Source: a bacterium (GTDB lineage: Bacteria; Planctomycetota; B15-G4). From it: a DNA stretch of 32,977 nt. The notes beneath the pieces are model-generated. The model was not told the origin of the DNA and searched no databases. It saw only the letters and a list, made by a program, of their open reading frames with translations. Positions 7,354-15,414 of the stretch are shown piece after piece. The position numbers were made by a program, and so were the translations under genes. Positions within the stretch are counted from its first letter, which is position 1. The number at the start of each line of letters is the position of its first letter. The stretch lies in the NCBI GenBank assembly GCA_030428785.1, contig JAUIEF010000038.1, positions 1 to 32,977 on the forward strand, read 5' to 3'.

Positions 7354-9612
7354 TTGAACCAGCTGCGCCAGGCCCTGGCCTCGGGACTCGTCCTGGGTGC
7401 GGCGTGGGGGGCGATCGAGGCCCTCGTGCTGCGCATGGGCCCGTGGGTGCGGCTCTGGGGCCGGCTCGGGGAGACGCCGCCGCTCGACGGCACGGACCTC
7501 GTGGCGACGCTCGTCCTCGGGGCCGCGCACTACGGCGTCCTCGGCGCGCTGGGCTGCGCCGTCGCCGTGCTCGTGCTGGGCCGGCTCGGCCGCGCGGGCG
7601 ACGCGCTCCTCGCGCCGCGGCTCATGGTCGGCACCGCGCTCTTCGCGAACCTCTACTGGCACACGAAGCAGCTCTGGGCGTTCTCCTGGGGCCTGCCGTT
7701 CACGCACTGGAAGCGGCTGCTGCTCACGGCCGGCTGGGTCGTCGTCGCGGCGGCGGGCGCGCGGCTGCTCGTGCGGAAGGAGGGCGACCTCGGCGTGCCG
7801 CGACCGCTCACGGCGCTCGTCGTCACCGTGCTGCTCTCGGCGGGCGGGAGCTGGGCCATGGCGCGCGAGGCGACGCTCACCGCGGGCCCGGGCGGCGCGC
7901 CGGCCGACGCGCCGAACGTGCTCTACGTCGTCGTCGACGCGCTGCGCGCCGACCGGCTCGGCTGCTACGGGTACGAGCGCGACCCGGCCGTCTCGCCGAA
8001 CGTCGACCGGCTCGCCGCCGAGGGCGTCGTGCACGAGCTCGCCTGGGCGCAGGCGCCGTTCACGTGGACATCGTTCGGGAGCTTCCTCACGGGCAAGTAC
8101 CCGCGCGAGCACGGCCTCATCAAGATGTGGCCGGACCAGAAGCTCGACGTGCACGGCAACCGGACGCTCGCGCAGGCGCTCCAGGAGGAGGGCTGGGCGA
8201 CGGGCGCGTTCCTCACGGGCACGCTGTCCAACGACACGGGCCTGCTGCACGGCTTCGACACGTACTTCGAGACGATCGTCGGGCACGAGGCGGTGAACCG
8301 GCACAGCAAGTGGTCCGTCGTGCGCAGCCGCATGCTCCTGTGGATCCTCTACAACAAGACGCGGCAGGCGATGGACCCGCGGCTCGTGAACACGGAGGCG
8401 CTGCGCTGGATCGAGGATCAGGCGAACCGGCCGTGGTTCGCGCTCGTCCACTACTACAGCACGCACACGCCCTACGACCCGCCGCCGCCCTACGACACGC
8501 TCTACGACAGCGACTACGCCGGCTACTTCCACCCGTTCCGGCAGAAGCACGGGCAGTGGATCATGCAGCAGCAGCAGGAGGGCGTCTGCCAGCACGACGA
8601 CCGGCCGTGCTGGAGCTGCGAGCACTTCGACCCGGAGCGCGACGTCGCGCACGTCGACGCGCTCTACGACGGCGGCGTGCGCTTCGCGGACGAGATGTTC
8701 GGCAGCCTGCTCGACCTGCTCGACGAGCTGGACATCGCCGACGAGACGCTCGTCGTGTTCACGTCCGACCACGGCGAGGAGCTCTACGACCACGGGCTCT
8801 TCGAGCACGACTGGATGTTCGAGACGAACCTCCAGGTGCCGCTCGTCGTCCGCTACCCGGGCAAGGAGCACGCCGGCGCGCGCGTGACCTGGCCCGTGGA
8901 GATGCGCGACATCCCGGCGACGGTCCTCGACGTGGCGGGCGCCGGGACGCTCGACGCGGGGCCGGACGGGCGGCCGGGCGTCCGCGGGCGCGGCCCCGGG
9001 CGCAGCCTGCGGCCCGACGCGGCGGGCGTCGACCCGGGCCGCGACGAGCGCCACGTCTTCGCGGAGAACGTGCGCTACGTCTCCGTGCGCAACGACCGCT
9101 GGAAGCTCACGCAGAACCGCTTCGCGCCCGTGCAGCTCCGGGAGGGCGTGCTCACGACGCGGCTCTTCGACCTGGTCGCGGACCCCGGCGAGCACGCGCC
9201 GGTCTCCCCGGGCGACCCCGTCGTGCGGCAGGCCTTCCGCGACCTCGCAACGCGGTTCACCGCGTACGACGCCGCGATGCCCGAGGTCGCCGCGAGCGGC
9301 GGCGGCGACGAGGCGAAGATCATCGAGCTCGCGAAGATGCTCGCGGAGCTCGGCTACACCGCGGGCATGAGCGAGGAGGCGCAGGAGGCGGCGGCCGCCG
9401 GGAGCGCGGAGGTCCTCGAGCTCCTCGGCAACAGCCAGTTCCTGGGCTCCAACGAGATCCAGGAGGAGGCGATCTACGGGCGGCCGTTCCAGTGGCCGCC
9501 GGGCTTCAACGGGCGCGCCCCGGATGCGAGGGTCGGGGACGGCGGTGCGCGCCGCTCCGGTGCTCCGCGCCGCCCCGGCGCCCCGCGCGACGACGCCCCG
9601 GAGGACCCGTGA
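7354..9612 (+). CDS. Membrane-anchored alkaline-phosphatase-superfamily (sulfatase-like) enzyme
   Basis: 752 residues from TTG 7354 (GGGAG six bases upstream); an in-frame ATG at 7279 would add 25 residues. About five hydrophobic segments fill the first ~170 residues. An extracytoplasmic AlkP/sulfatase domain runs from N188 (NVLYVVVDALRADRLGCYGY). D195 and the D472-H473 pair (FTSDHGEELYDHG) are the expected metal ligands. The nucleophile position is Thr237 (T-W-T-S-F-G-S-F-L-T-G) rather than Cys or Ser, so it cannot use formylglycine. Thr is the nucleophile in LtaS- and EptA-type transferases of this superfamily. A short insert carries Cys412, Cys419 and Cys422. The C-terminus is a Gly/Arg/Pro-rich tail. 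It probably transfers or removes a phospho- or sulfo-group on an exported glycan or lipid. The stop overlaps the next GTG by four bases. Confidence 0.8.
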   Translation: MNQLRQALASGLVLGAAWGAIEALVLRMGPWVRLWGRLGETPPLDGTDLVATLVLGAAHYGVLGALGCAVAVLVLGRLGRAGDALLAPRLMVGTALFANLYWHTKQLWAFSWGLPFTHWKRLLLTAGWVVVAAAGARLLVRKEGDLGVPRPLTALVVTVLLSAGGSWAMAREATLTAGPGGAPADAPNVLYVVVDALRADRLGCYGYERDPAVSPNVDRLAAEGVVHELAWAQAPFTWTSFGSFLTGKYPREHGLIKMWPDQKLDVHGNRTLAQALQEEGWATGAFLTGTLSNDTGLLHGFDTYFETIVGHEAVNRHSKWSVVRSRMLLWILYNKTRQAMDPRLVNTEALRWIEDQANRPWFALVHYYSTHTPYDPPPPYDTLYDSDYAGYFHPFRQKHGQWIMQQQQEGVCQHDDRPCWSCEHFDPERDVAHVDALYDGGVRFADEMFGSLLDLLDELDIADETLVVFTSDHGEELYDHGLFEHDWMFETNLQVPLVVRYPGKEHAGARVTWPVEMRDIPATVLDVAGAGTLDAGPDGRPGVRGRGPGRSLRPDAAGVDPGRDERHVFAENVRYVSVRNDRWKLTQNRFAPVQLREGVLTTRLFDLVADPGEHAPVSPGDPVVRQAFRDLATRFTAYDAAMPEVAASGGGDEAKIIELAKMLAELGYTAGMSEEAQEAAAAGSAEVLELLGNSQFLGSNEIQEEAIYGRPFQWPPGFNGRAPDARVGDGGARRSGAPRRPGAPRDDAPEDP

Positions 9613-10802
9613 CGGACCTCACCCGCCTCGACATGGTCGTGAACATCCGGTTCCCCGGGAACCGGGCGCACGGCATCCAGGTCGCCGCGATGGCGGAGGC
9701 GCTCGCGGACACGGGCCTCATCGTGGACGTCGTCGTGCCGCGCCGGTTCCCGTACCGCGCGATGGACCCGTGGGCGCACTACGGCGTGCGCCGCAACTTC
9801 GAGGTCTGCCGCATCGCGAACCTCGACACGATCGACATGGTCTCGCCGAAGGCGCAGCGCGTGCCGTTCCTCGTGCAGTCGGTGACCTTCGGGCTGCGGG
9901 CGCTCGCGCGCGCGGCCGTCGAGCGCGACGCGGGCATCCTCGTGCGCGACCACTACACGACCGAGATCCTCGTGGGCGGGCTGCGCGCGGCCGACCGCGA
10001 GCGCATCGCGAGCGAGGTCCACAACCTGCCCGAGCCCGGGCCGCGCCGGCGCCGCGTCGTCGAGGCGCTCAAGAAGCTCCACGCGGTCGTCGTGATCTCC
10101 GACGGCCTCAAGGACGACCTCGTGCGCGAGGGTGTGGCGCCGGAGTCGATCCTCGTCGCGCGCGACGGCGTGCACCTCGCGCGCTACGCGCACTCGCCCC
10201 CCGTGGAGGAAGCGCGCCGCCACCTCGCGCTGCCGGCCGACACGCCGCTCGTCGTCTACGCCGGGCAGCTCTACGAGTGGAAGGGCGTCGACACGCTCAT
10301 CGAGGCCATGGCGCACGTGCCGGACGCGCACCTCCTCGTCGTGGGCGGCGACGCGCAGAACCTGCCCCGCATCGAGGCGCTCGTCGAGCGGCACGCGCCG
10401 GGGCGCGTCGTGCTCACGGGCACCGTGCCGCACCAGGCCGTGCCGTTCTACCTCGCCGCGGGCGACGTCATCGCGCTGCCGAACAGCGGCAAGGAGGAGA
10501 TCAGCCGGCGGTACACCTCGCCGCTCAAGATGTTCGAGGCGATGGCGGCCGGGCGCGCGATCGTCGCGAGCGACATCCCGTCGCTGGGCGAGGTGCTCGT
10601 GCACGACCGCAACGCGTGGCTCGTGCCGCCCGACGACGCGCACGCGCTCGCCGAGGGGCTGCGGCACGTCCTCGACGACGAGGACCTGCGCGAGCGGCTC
10701 GTGGAGCACGCGGTCGAGGACGTGAAGCCCTACGACTGGGGAGCGCGCGGCACGCTCGTCGCGCACTTCCTGCGCGACCACCTCGTCGTCGAGGGCCACT
10801 GA
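9609..10802 (+). CDS. GT4-family glycosyltransferase
   Basis: 397 residues from GTG 9609, which overlaps the upstream stop as GTGA. The N-terminal domain has the GT4 acceptor loop (MVVNIRFPGNRAHGIQVAAM). The donor domain opens with VVYAGQLYEWKGVDTLIEAM near residue 216 and carries YTSPLKMFEAMAAGRAIVAS, where the SP-x-K-x-x-E-x-M-A-x-G sequence is the conserved nucleotide-sugar contact of GT4 enzymes. The end has NAWLVPPDDAHALAEGL. It is a cytoplasmic or inner-leaflet retaining glycosyltransferase, coupled between an AlkP-fold membrane enzyme and a GT-C membrane glycosyltransferase. The stop shares its last base with the next ATG (TGATG). The sugar cannot be inferred. Confidence 0.9.
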   Translation: MTDLTRLDMVVNIRFPGNRAHGIQVAAMAEALADTGLIVDVVVPRRFPYRAMDPWAHYGVRRNFEVCRIANLDTIDMVSPKAQRVPFLVQSVTFGLRALARAAVERDAGILVRDHYTTEILVGGLRAADRERIASEVHNLPEPGPRRRRVVEALKKLHAVVVISDGLKDDLVREGVAPESILVARDGVHLARYAHSPPVEEARRHLALPADTPLVVYAGQLYEWKGVDTLIEAMAHVPDAHLLVVGGDAQNLPRIEALVERHAPGRVVLTGTVPHQAVPFYLAAGDVIALPNSGKEEISRRYTSPLKMFEAMAAGRAIVASDIPSLGEVLVHDRNAWLVPPDDAHALAEGLRHVLDDEDLRERLVEHAVEDVKPYDWGARGTLVAHFLRDHLVVEGH

Positions 10803-12700
10803 TGGCGGGCGACCGGCGGCCGCACCCGATCCGGCCGGTGCTCGTCCTCACGGCCGTCCTCTTCGCGCTCTCGCTCGACCACGGGCTGCCGCACCGCTAC
10901 GTGCCGGACGACACGGTCGTGCGCTGCGCGCTCGGCATGGCGCGCGACGCGGCCGACGGCGCCGGGCTCGCCGCGCTCGTGCCGCCGGGCGCGCAGTACA
11001 CGACCTACCCGTACCTCCTGCCGTACCTCGACCTCGGGGCGCTGGCCGTCCGCTACGTCGTGGGGCGGGTCTCGGGCGAGTGGGCCGGCGCGGGGGCCTT
11101 CGCCGAGGCCGTCTTCGCGGACCCGGGCATCGCCTGGCTGCCGGGCCGGATCGTCACGGTGCTCCTCGCGCTGCTCCTCCCGTGGGGGGTCTACCGGGCG
11201 GCGAAGGAGCTGCGCCGGCCGCGGGGCGAGGCGGCGCTCGCGGCGCTCCTCGCGGGGACCTCGCTCATGGTCGTCCAGGTCGCGCACACCGTGCGGCCCT
11301 GGGCGCCGACGCTCGGCTTCGCGGCCCTCGCGCTCGCGCTGGGCCTGCGCCTGCAGCGTCGGCGTCGCGCGCGGGACGTCGCGGCGGCCGGCCTCGCGGC
11401 GGCGCTCGCGGCCTCGACCTTCCAGGTGGGCCTCCTCTATCTCGCCGTGCCGGTCGTGGCGCTCGGGGTCGCGCTGGGCCGGGCGCCGGCGGGGGAGCGC
11501 CGGGGGCTCGTCGTCGGCGGGCTCCTGGGGCTCGCCGCCGCGGTCCTCGTGCTCGCCGTGCTCGGGTACCCGTACAAGTGGGTCCACGGGGCCGACAGCG
11601 GCGCGGGGCACCAGACGGGCGAGTCGGCGCTGCTCGAGGACGCCGACGGCGCCGTCGTGGACATCGGCGGGCAGGCGTTCGGGCTCACGCTCCTCTCGGG
11701 GGCGCGCCTCGGGACGGTGCTCCGGTCGTGGCTGGGGGCGGACCCCGTGCTCGCCCTCGCCGGGCTCGCCGGGCTCCTGCTCTGGCTGCGCTGCCGGACG
11801 CTGCGCGCCGCGAACCTGCTGCTCGTCGTCGTGCCGGGCGTCCTCGCCACGGCGCTCTTCCTGCTCTACGACGGGAGCCACGTCCGCTACCTCATGACGG
11901 CGACGCCCTTCCTGGCGCTCGGGGCGGGGCGGCTCGTCGCGGCCCTCGCGCGCCGCGGCCCTGCGGCCGCAGGGTTCGCGTGGCTGCTCCTCGCCCTGCC
12001 CATCGTCCAGGCGGTGCGGCTCGACGTGCTCCTCGGCCGCGAGGACACGCGGACGCTCGCCGCCCGGGAGCTCCTCGAGCACATCGGGCCGGAGGACGTC
12101 GCCGCCGTGGACGGGCTCGGCTCGCAGTACGGCCCGCCCATGCGGCCCCGGGCGGAGACGCTCGTCGCCGTGCTCGAGGACCAGACGGCGCGGGCGGTCG
12201 GCCCCGAGCAGGCGGGGCTCGTCTGGCTCGGGCGCGCCGAGCAGCGGATCGTCGAGGAGGCCGAGGCGGGCCTGCCGCCCCCGCCCGACGCCCGGCGGCT
12301 CCTGCCGATCCAGCGGTACTGGAGATATCTCAGCTACTACCCGAGCGACTTCCTGTTCGGGGAGGCGCCGGTGTCCCTCGAGGCCTGGATGGCCGACTGG
12401 GGCGTCGACGTCTACGTGCGGGTCGACCGGGCGCCGCGGGCCGAGCCCCGGGCCCCCGTGGACGCCTTCACCGCGGCGCACGGCGTGCCGATCTACGAGA
12501 GGTCTCCCACCGGGCGGACCGACCCCGCCGAGGCGGCGCTCCCCACCGACATGGACTTCGCGTTGACCCAGCTCTGGACCTACGAGCGGCCCGGTCCGTG
12601 GATCCGCGCCTGGCGCCTCGACACGGGCGGGGCGGGGGCGCGCGACGGCGGCGGGGCCGGCGACGGCGCGCGGGGCGGCGGCGAGGACGACGCGCGATGA
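10802..12700 (+). CDS. GT-C type integral-membrane glycosyltransferase (GT39/ArnT-like)
   Basis: 632 residues with about ten hydrophobic helices (for example IVTVLLALLLPWGVY, GLLLWLR and TPFLALGAGRLVAALA). The first extracytoplasmic loop has HRYVPDDTVVRCALGMARD, where the acidic pair fits the catalytic D/E motif of GT-C enzymes that use polyprenyl-phosphate sugars. The later HVRYLMTATPFLALGAG matches the common R-Y-L-x-x-x-x-P-F-x-x-L end of GT39-like proteins. A soluble C-terminal region (~residues 420-632) ends in a Gly/Asp/Arg-rich tail. It probably adds a sugar on the outer face of the inner membrane. ATG 10802 overlaps the previous stop by one base, and the next gene's ATG overlaps this stop by four. 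Family assignment is good; substrate unknown. Confidence 0.78.
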   Translation: MAGDRRPHPIRPVLVLTAVLFALSLDHGLPHRYVPDDTVVRCALGMARDAADGAGLAALVPPGAQYTTYPYLLPYLDLGALAVRYVVGRVSGEWAGAGAFAEAVFADPGIAWLPGRIVTVLLALLLPWGVYRAAKELRRPRGEAALAALLAGTSLMVVQVAHTVRPWAPTLGFAALALALGLRLQRRRRARDVAAAGLAAALAASTFQVGLLYLAVPVVALGVALGRAPAGERRGLVVGGLLGLAAAVLVLAVLGYPYKWVHGADSGAGHQTGESALLEDADGAVVDIGGQAFGLTLLSGARLGTVLRSWLGADPVLALAGLAGLLLWLRCRTLRAANLLLVVVPGVLATALFLLYDGSHVRYLMTATPFLALGAGRLVAALARRGPAAAGFAWLLLALPIVQAVRLDVLLGREDTRTLAARELLEHIGPEDVAAVDGLGSQYGPPMRPRAETLVAVLEDQTARAVGPEQAGLVWLGRAEQRIVEEAEAGLPPPPDARRLLPIQRYWRYLSYYPSDFLFGEAPVSLEAWMADWGVDVYVRVDRAPRAEPRAPVDAFTAAHGVPIYERSPTGRTDPAEAALPTDMDFALTQLWTYERPGPWIRAWRLDTGGAGARDGGGAGDGARGGGEDDAR

Positions 12701-13911
12701 CCGGCCGGCGGATCCTCGTGCTCACGCACTCGCTCTCCGAGGTCGACGGCGTCGGCCGCTACGGCGTGTCGACGCTGCGCTACCTCGCGCCGCGCTGCGC
12801 CGGCATCGACGTCTACATCGGCCGCAAGCACCGCGGGCTCGCGAGCGACATGCCGCGCGAGGGCGTGACCGTCTACCCGCTGCTGCCCATGGACCACTTC
12901 CCGTTCCTCAACCTGCCCAAGCTCGCGTGGCTGCTGCTCTCGAGCCTGCCCATGCTCGTGCGGGCGGCGCGGCGCGCGGACGTCGTGCACAGCTTCTCCG
13001 ACTACCCGATGGGCTTCGTCGCGACGCTCGTCGGCTGGCTCGCGGGGCGGCCGGTCGTCGTGAGCGGGCACGGGACGTACTCCGTGACGCCGGCGTTCAT
13101 GCCCTTCCACCAGAACCTCCTGCGCTGGATGTACAAGCACGCCGACCGCTTCCTCATGGGCGCGCGCTTCGCGCTGCGGCAGGTCGAGAAGGTCATCGAC
13201 CCGGGCGACGCGGAGGTCGTGCCCTACGGCTGCGTGCCGGACGACTACGACGCCTTCGCGATGCGCGGCGAGACGCCCGACGTGCCCGGGCCGTACGTGC
13301 TGTGCGTCGGCGAGGTCAAGCAGCGCAAGGGCTACGAGACGTCGCTGCCGGCGTTCCTCCGCGCGTGGGAGCGCGAGCCGTCGGCGCACTTCGTCGTCGT
13401 CGGGCGCTTCGCCGAGCAGGACCCGTACCACCGCGGCCTGCTCGAACAGGTCGAGGCGGCGGGCGCGACGGGGCACGTGCACTTCCTGGGCAACGTGAGC
13501 GAGGGCCGCAAGGTCGCGCTCATGCGCGGCTGCCGCGCGTTCATCCTCACGCCCAAGACGAGCGACGAGGGCGGCTTCGAGGCCTTCGGACTCGTGTTCC
13601 TCGAGGCGGGCGCGGCCGGGCGGCCCGTGGTCGGCGTGACCGACAGCGGCGCGGAGGACGCGATCACCGACGGCGAGAACGGCTTCCTGTGCGACCGCGA
13701 GGACGTGGACGGCATCGCCGACGCGCTCGTGACGCTGCTCCACGACGACGCCCTCGCCGACCGCATGGGCGCCGCGGGGCGCGCGCGCGCGGAGGGCCAG
13801 ACCTGGGAGAAGGCCGCCACCCGCGTGCTCGAGGTCTACGAGGAGGTCCTCGCGGCGCGGGCGCGCGCGGGCGGCGCCTCGCGCGGCGCGTCCGGCGGAG
13901 GCGCGTCGTGA
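12697..13911 (+). CDS. GT4-family glycosyltransferase
   Basis: 404 residues from ATG 12697 (ATGA overlap with the previous stop). N-terminal half: RRILVLTHSLSEVDGVGRYG, HSFSDYPMGF and VVVSGHGTYSVTPAF, typical of GT4 acceptor domains with the SGHGT loop. Donor half: YVLCVGEVKQRKGYETSLPAFLRAW, then DEGGFEAFGLVFLEAGAAGRPVVG, which contains the E-x7-E motif (E-A-F-G-L-V-F-L-E). The last ~20 residues are a Gly/Ala/Ser-rich tail. A cytoplasmic enzyme adding one sugar of the lipid-linked glycan is expected. The stop overlaps the flippase GTG by four bases, so sugar addition and export are translationally linked. Confidence 0.92.
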   Translation: MTGRRILVLTHSLSEVDGVGRYGVSTLRYLAPRCAGIDVYIGRKHRGLASDMPREGVTVYPLLPMDHFPFLNLPKLAWLLLSSLPMLVRAARRADVVHSFSDYPMGFVATLVGWLAGRPVVVSGHGTYSVTPAFMPFHQNLLRWMYKHADRFLMGARFALRQVEKVIDPGDAEVVPYGCVPDDYDAFAMRGETPDVPGPYVLCVGEVKQRKGYETSLPAFLRAWEREPSAHFVVVGRFAEQDPYHRGLLEQVEAAGATGHVHFLGNVSEGRKVALMRGCRAFILTPKTSDEGGFEAFGLVFLEAGAAGRPVVGVTDSGAEDAITDGENGFLCDREDVDGIADALVTLLHDDALADRMGAAGRARAEGQTWEKAATRVLEVYEEVLAARARAGGASRGASGGGAS

Positions 13912-15335
13912 TCCGCAAGCGCCTCCAGGCCGCCCGCAAGCAGAAGTTCGTGCGCGACACGCTCGTGCTCCAGGCCGCGAGCCTCGTGCAGAGCGGGACG
14001 TACCTCGTGACCTCGCTGCTCACCGCGCGCCTGCTCGGCAAGTTCGAGCTGGGCCGCTGGGCGACGTCGCGCGAGCTCTACATGTTCCTGTTCTTCCTCG
14101 TGAACATGGGGCTCACGAACGCCGCCGTCTCGCGCTACAGCCACGCGAAGGGCAGCGGCGACGAGCGGAAGAGCGTCTTCGCGCTCGCCGCGCTGCTCAA
14201 GCTCGGCGGCATCATGGCGACGGCGCTGCTGCTCATGGGGTGGGGGCTCGCGCCCGCGCTCGCCGAGCACTACTACGACGACCGCGACGTCGGGCTCGTC
14301 ACCGCCGTGCTGACGCTCGCCGTGGTGGGCGAGGTGCTCCGCAGCATGACGCTCGCCATCTTCAACGGCACGCGGCAGATGCGCGTCTACGCGACCTTCG
14401 ACGTGATCACGAACGTCGCGCGCGTCGGCCTCGTCGGCGGGGCGCTGCTCCTGAGCCCGACGCCGATGTCCGTGGCCTGGGCGTTCGTCGTGCACGCGAC
14501 GCTCTCCGGGGCGGCGGGGCTCGTCGCGTACCGCTGGGCGCGCCGCCTCCCGCCGGAGCTCGCGCCGCCGCCGCTCGGCGACGTCCTCCGGGCGGTCCCC
14601 GCCGCGCCGCTCGCCTCCTTCTTCGGGCTCTCCTTCCTGCTGGCGCTCAGCAAGGCGATGAACGTCGTCGTGCCGCGGCTGGGCATGCTCTTCATCCCGG
14701 CCGTCGCCGCCGCCGCCGGCGCCGTCGCCACGGGCTTCGAGGACAACGGCGCGTTCCAGGTGGGCAACGTCCTCAACATGGTGCTCGCGGGCGCCATCGG
14801 GGCCATCGCCACGAACGTCCTGCCGACGCTCGGTCAGAAGATGGGGCGGTCGGATGTGGGCATCGAGGAGCTCGGCCACGCCCTGCGGCGGGTGTCGCTC
14901 ACGGCGGGCGGCCTGGCCATCGCCATGACCCTCGCGAGCCTGCCGTTCATGTGGCTCGTCGTGACGTACGGGTACGGCACGCAGTACCGCGACGCCTTCT
15001 CGATCTACGTGCTGCTGGCCATGGGGAACCTCGCCGCGGGCTTCGCCGTGATCGTCGAGCCCTTCTACATCTACGCGAAGCGCATGCACCACCACGTGGC
15101 CCAGAGCCTCGTGTACGCGGCGCTCGTCACGGCCGGGATCTATTCAGCGACCGTCCGCTGGGGGCCGATGGGGGCAGCGGCGGCGGCCGGCCTCGGCCGG
15201 CTCGTCGTCGTGGGCCATCTGGTATACATTTACGTCTACTTCCGTCGGGCGAGGGCGCGAAACGGGCCCCCGGGCGACGGAGAGACGCCTCCACCACACG
15301 ACCCCGAGGCGGCCCCGCAGGCGCCGCCCGGGTGA
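13908..15335 (+). CDS. Wzx-like polysaccharide/lipid-linked oligosaccharide flippase
   Basis: 475 residues from GTG 13908 (GTGA overlap). It has a basic N-terminus (VIRKRLQAARKQKFVRDTL), then LQAASLVQSGTYLVTSLLTARLLGKFELGRW, the conserved opening of MATE-like polysaccharide exporters, and about 12 to 14 hydrophobic helices to residue ~450. The hydrophilic Pro/Glu/Asp tail is probably cytoplasmic. The family turns undecaprenyl-diphosphate-linked oligosaccharides to the outer leaflet. It is the last gene of the tightly overlapping run 7354-15335. A 79-base gap with a large inverted repeat follows before the radical-SAM gene. Confidence 0.85.
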   Translation: MIRKRLQAARKQKFVRDTLVLQAASLVQSGTYLVTSLLTARLLGKFELGRWATSRELYMFLFFLVNMGLTNAAVSRYSHAKGSGDERKSVFALAALLKLGGIMATALLLMGWGLAPALAEHYYDDRDVGLVTAVLTLAVVGEVLRSMTLAIFNGTRQMRVYATFDVITNVARVGLVGGALLLSPTPMSVAWAFVVHATLSGAAGLVAYRWARRLPPELAPPPLGDVLRAVPAAPLASFFGLSFLLALSKAMNVVVPRLGMLFIPAVAAAAGAVATGFEDNGAFQVGNVLNMVLAGAIGAIATNVLPTLGQKMGRSDVGIEELGHALRRVSLTAGGLAIAMTLASLPFMWLVVTYGYGTQYRDAFSIYVLLAMGNLAAGFAVIVEPFYIYAKRMHHHVAQSLVYAALVTAGIYSATVRWGPMGAAAAAGLGRLVVVGHLVYIYVYFRRARARNGPPGDGETPPPHDPEAAPQAPPG

Positions 15336-15350
15336 CCGCAGACCGACGCG

Positions 15351-15396
15351 CCCCGGCTCCCCCTCGGCCGGGCCGCCACGGCCCCCCGAGCCGGGG
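15351..15396. repeat. Large inverted repeat in the leader of the radical-SAM gene
   Basis: CCCCGGCTC (15351-15359) pairs perfectly with GAGCCGGGG (15388-15396). The 28-base interior is itself GC-rich and contains GGCC/GGCC pairs that can form an inner stem. It lies between the flippase stop (15335) and ATG 15415. It could end or weaken read-through from the upstream operon, or act as a structured leader. No T run follows. Confidence 0.4.
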
Positions 15397-15414
15397 CCAG
15401 GAACCCGAACGCGC

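Noticed and set aside
3826..9195. Very long minus-strand open frame (1789 codons)
   Set aside because: It runs antisense through the AlkP-fold gene and out of frame through the gene 3939-7220. Its translation is Arg/Ala/Pro/Gly-rich with no motif, as expected from third-position GC bias.
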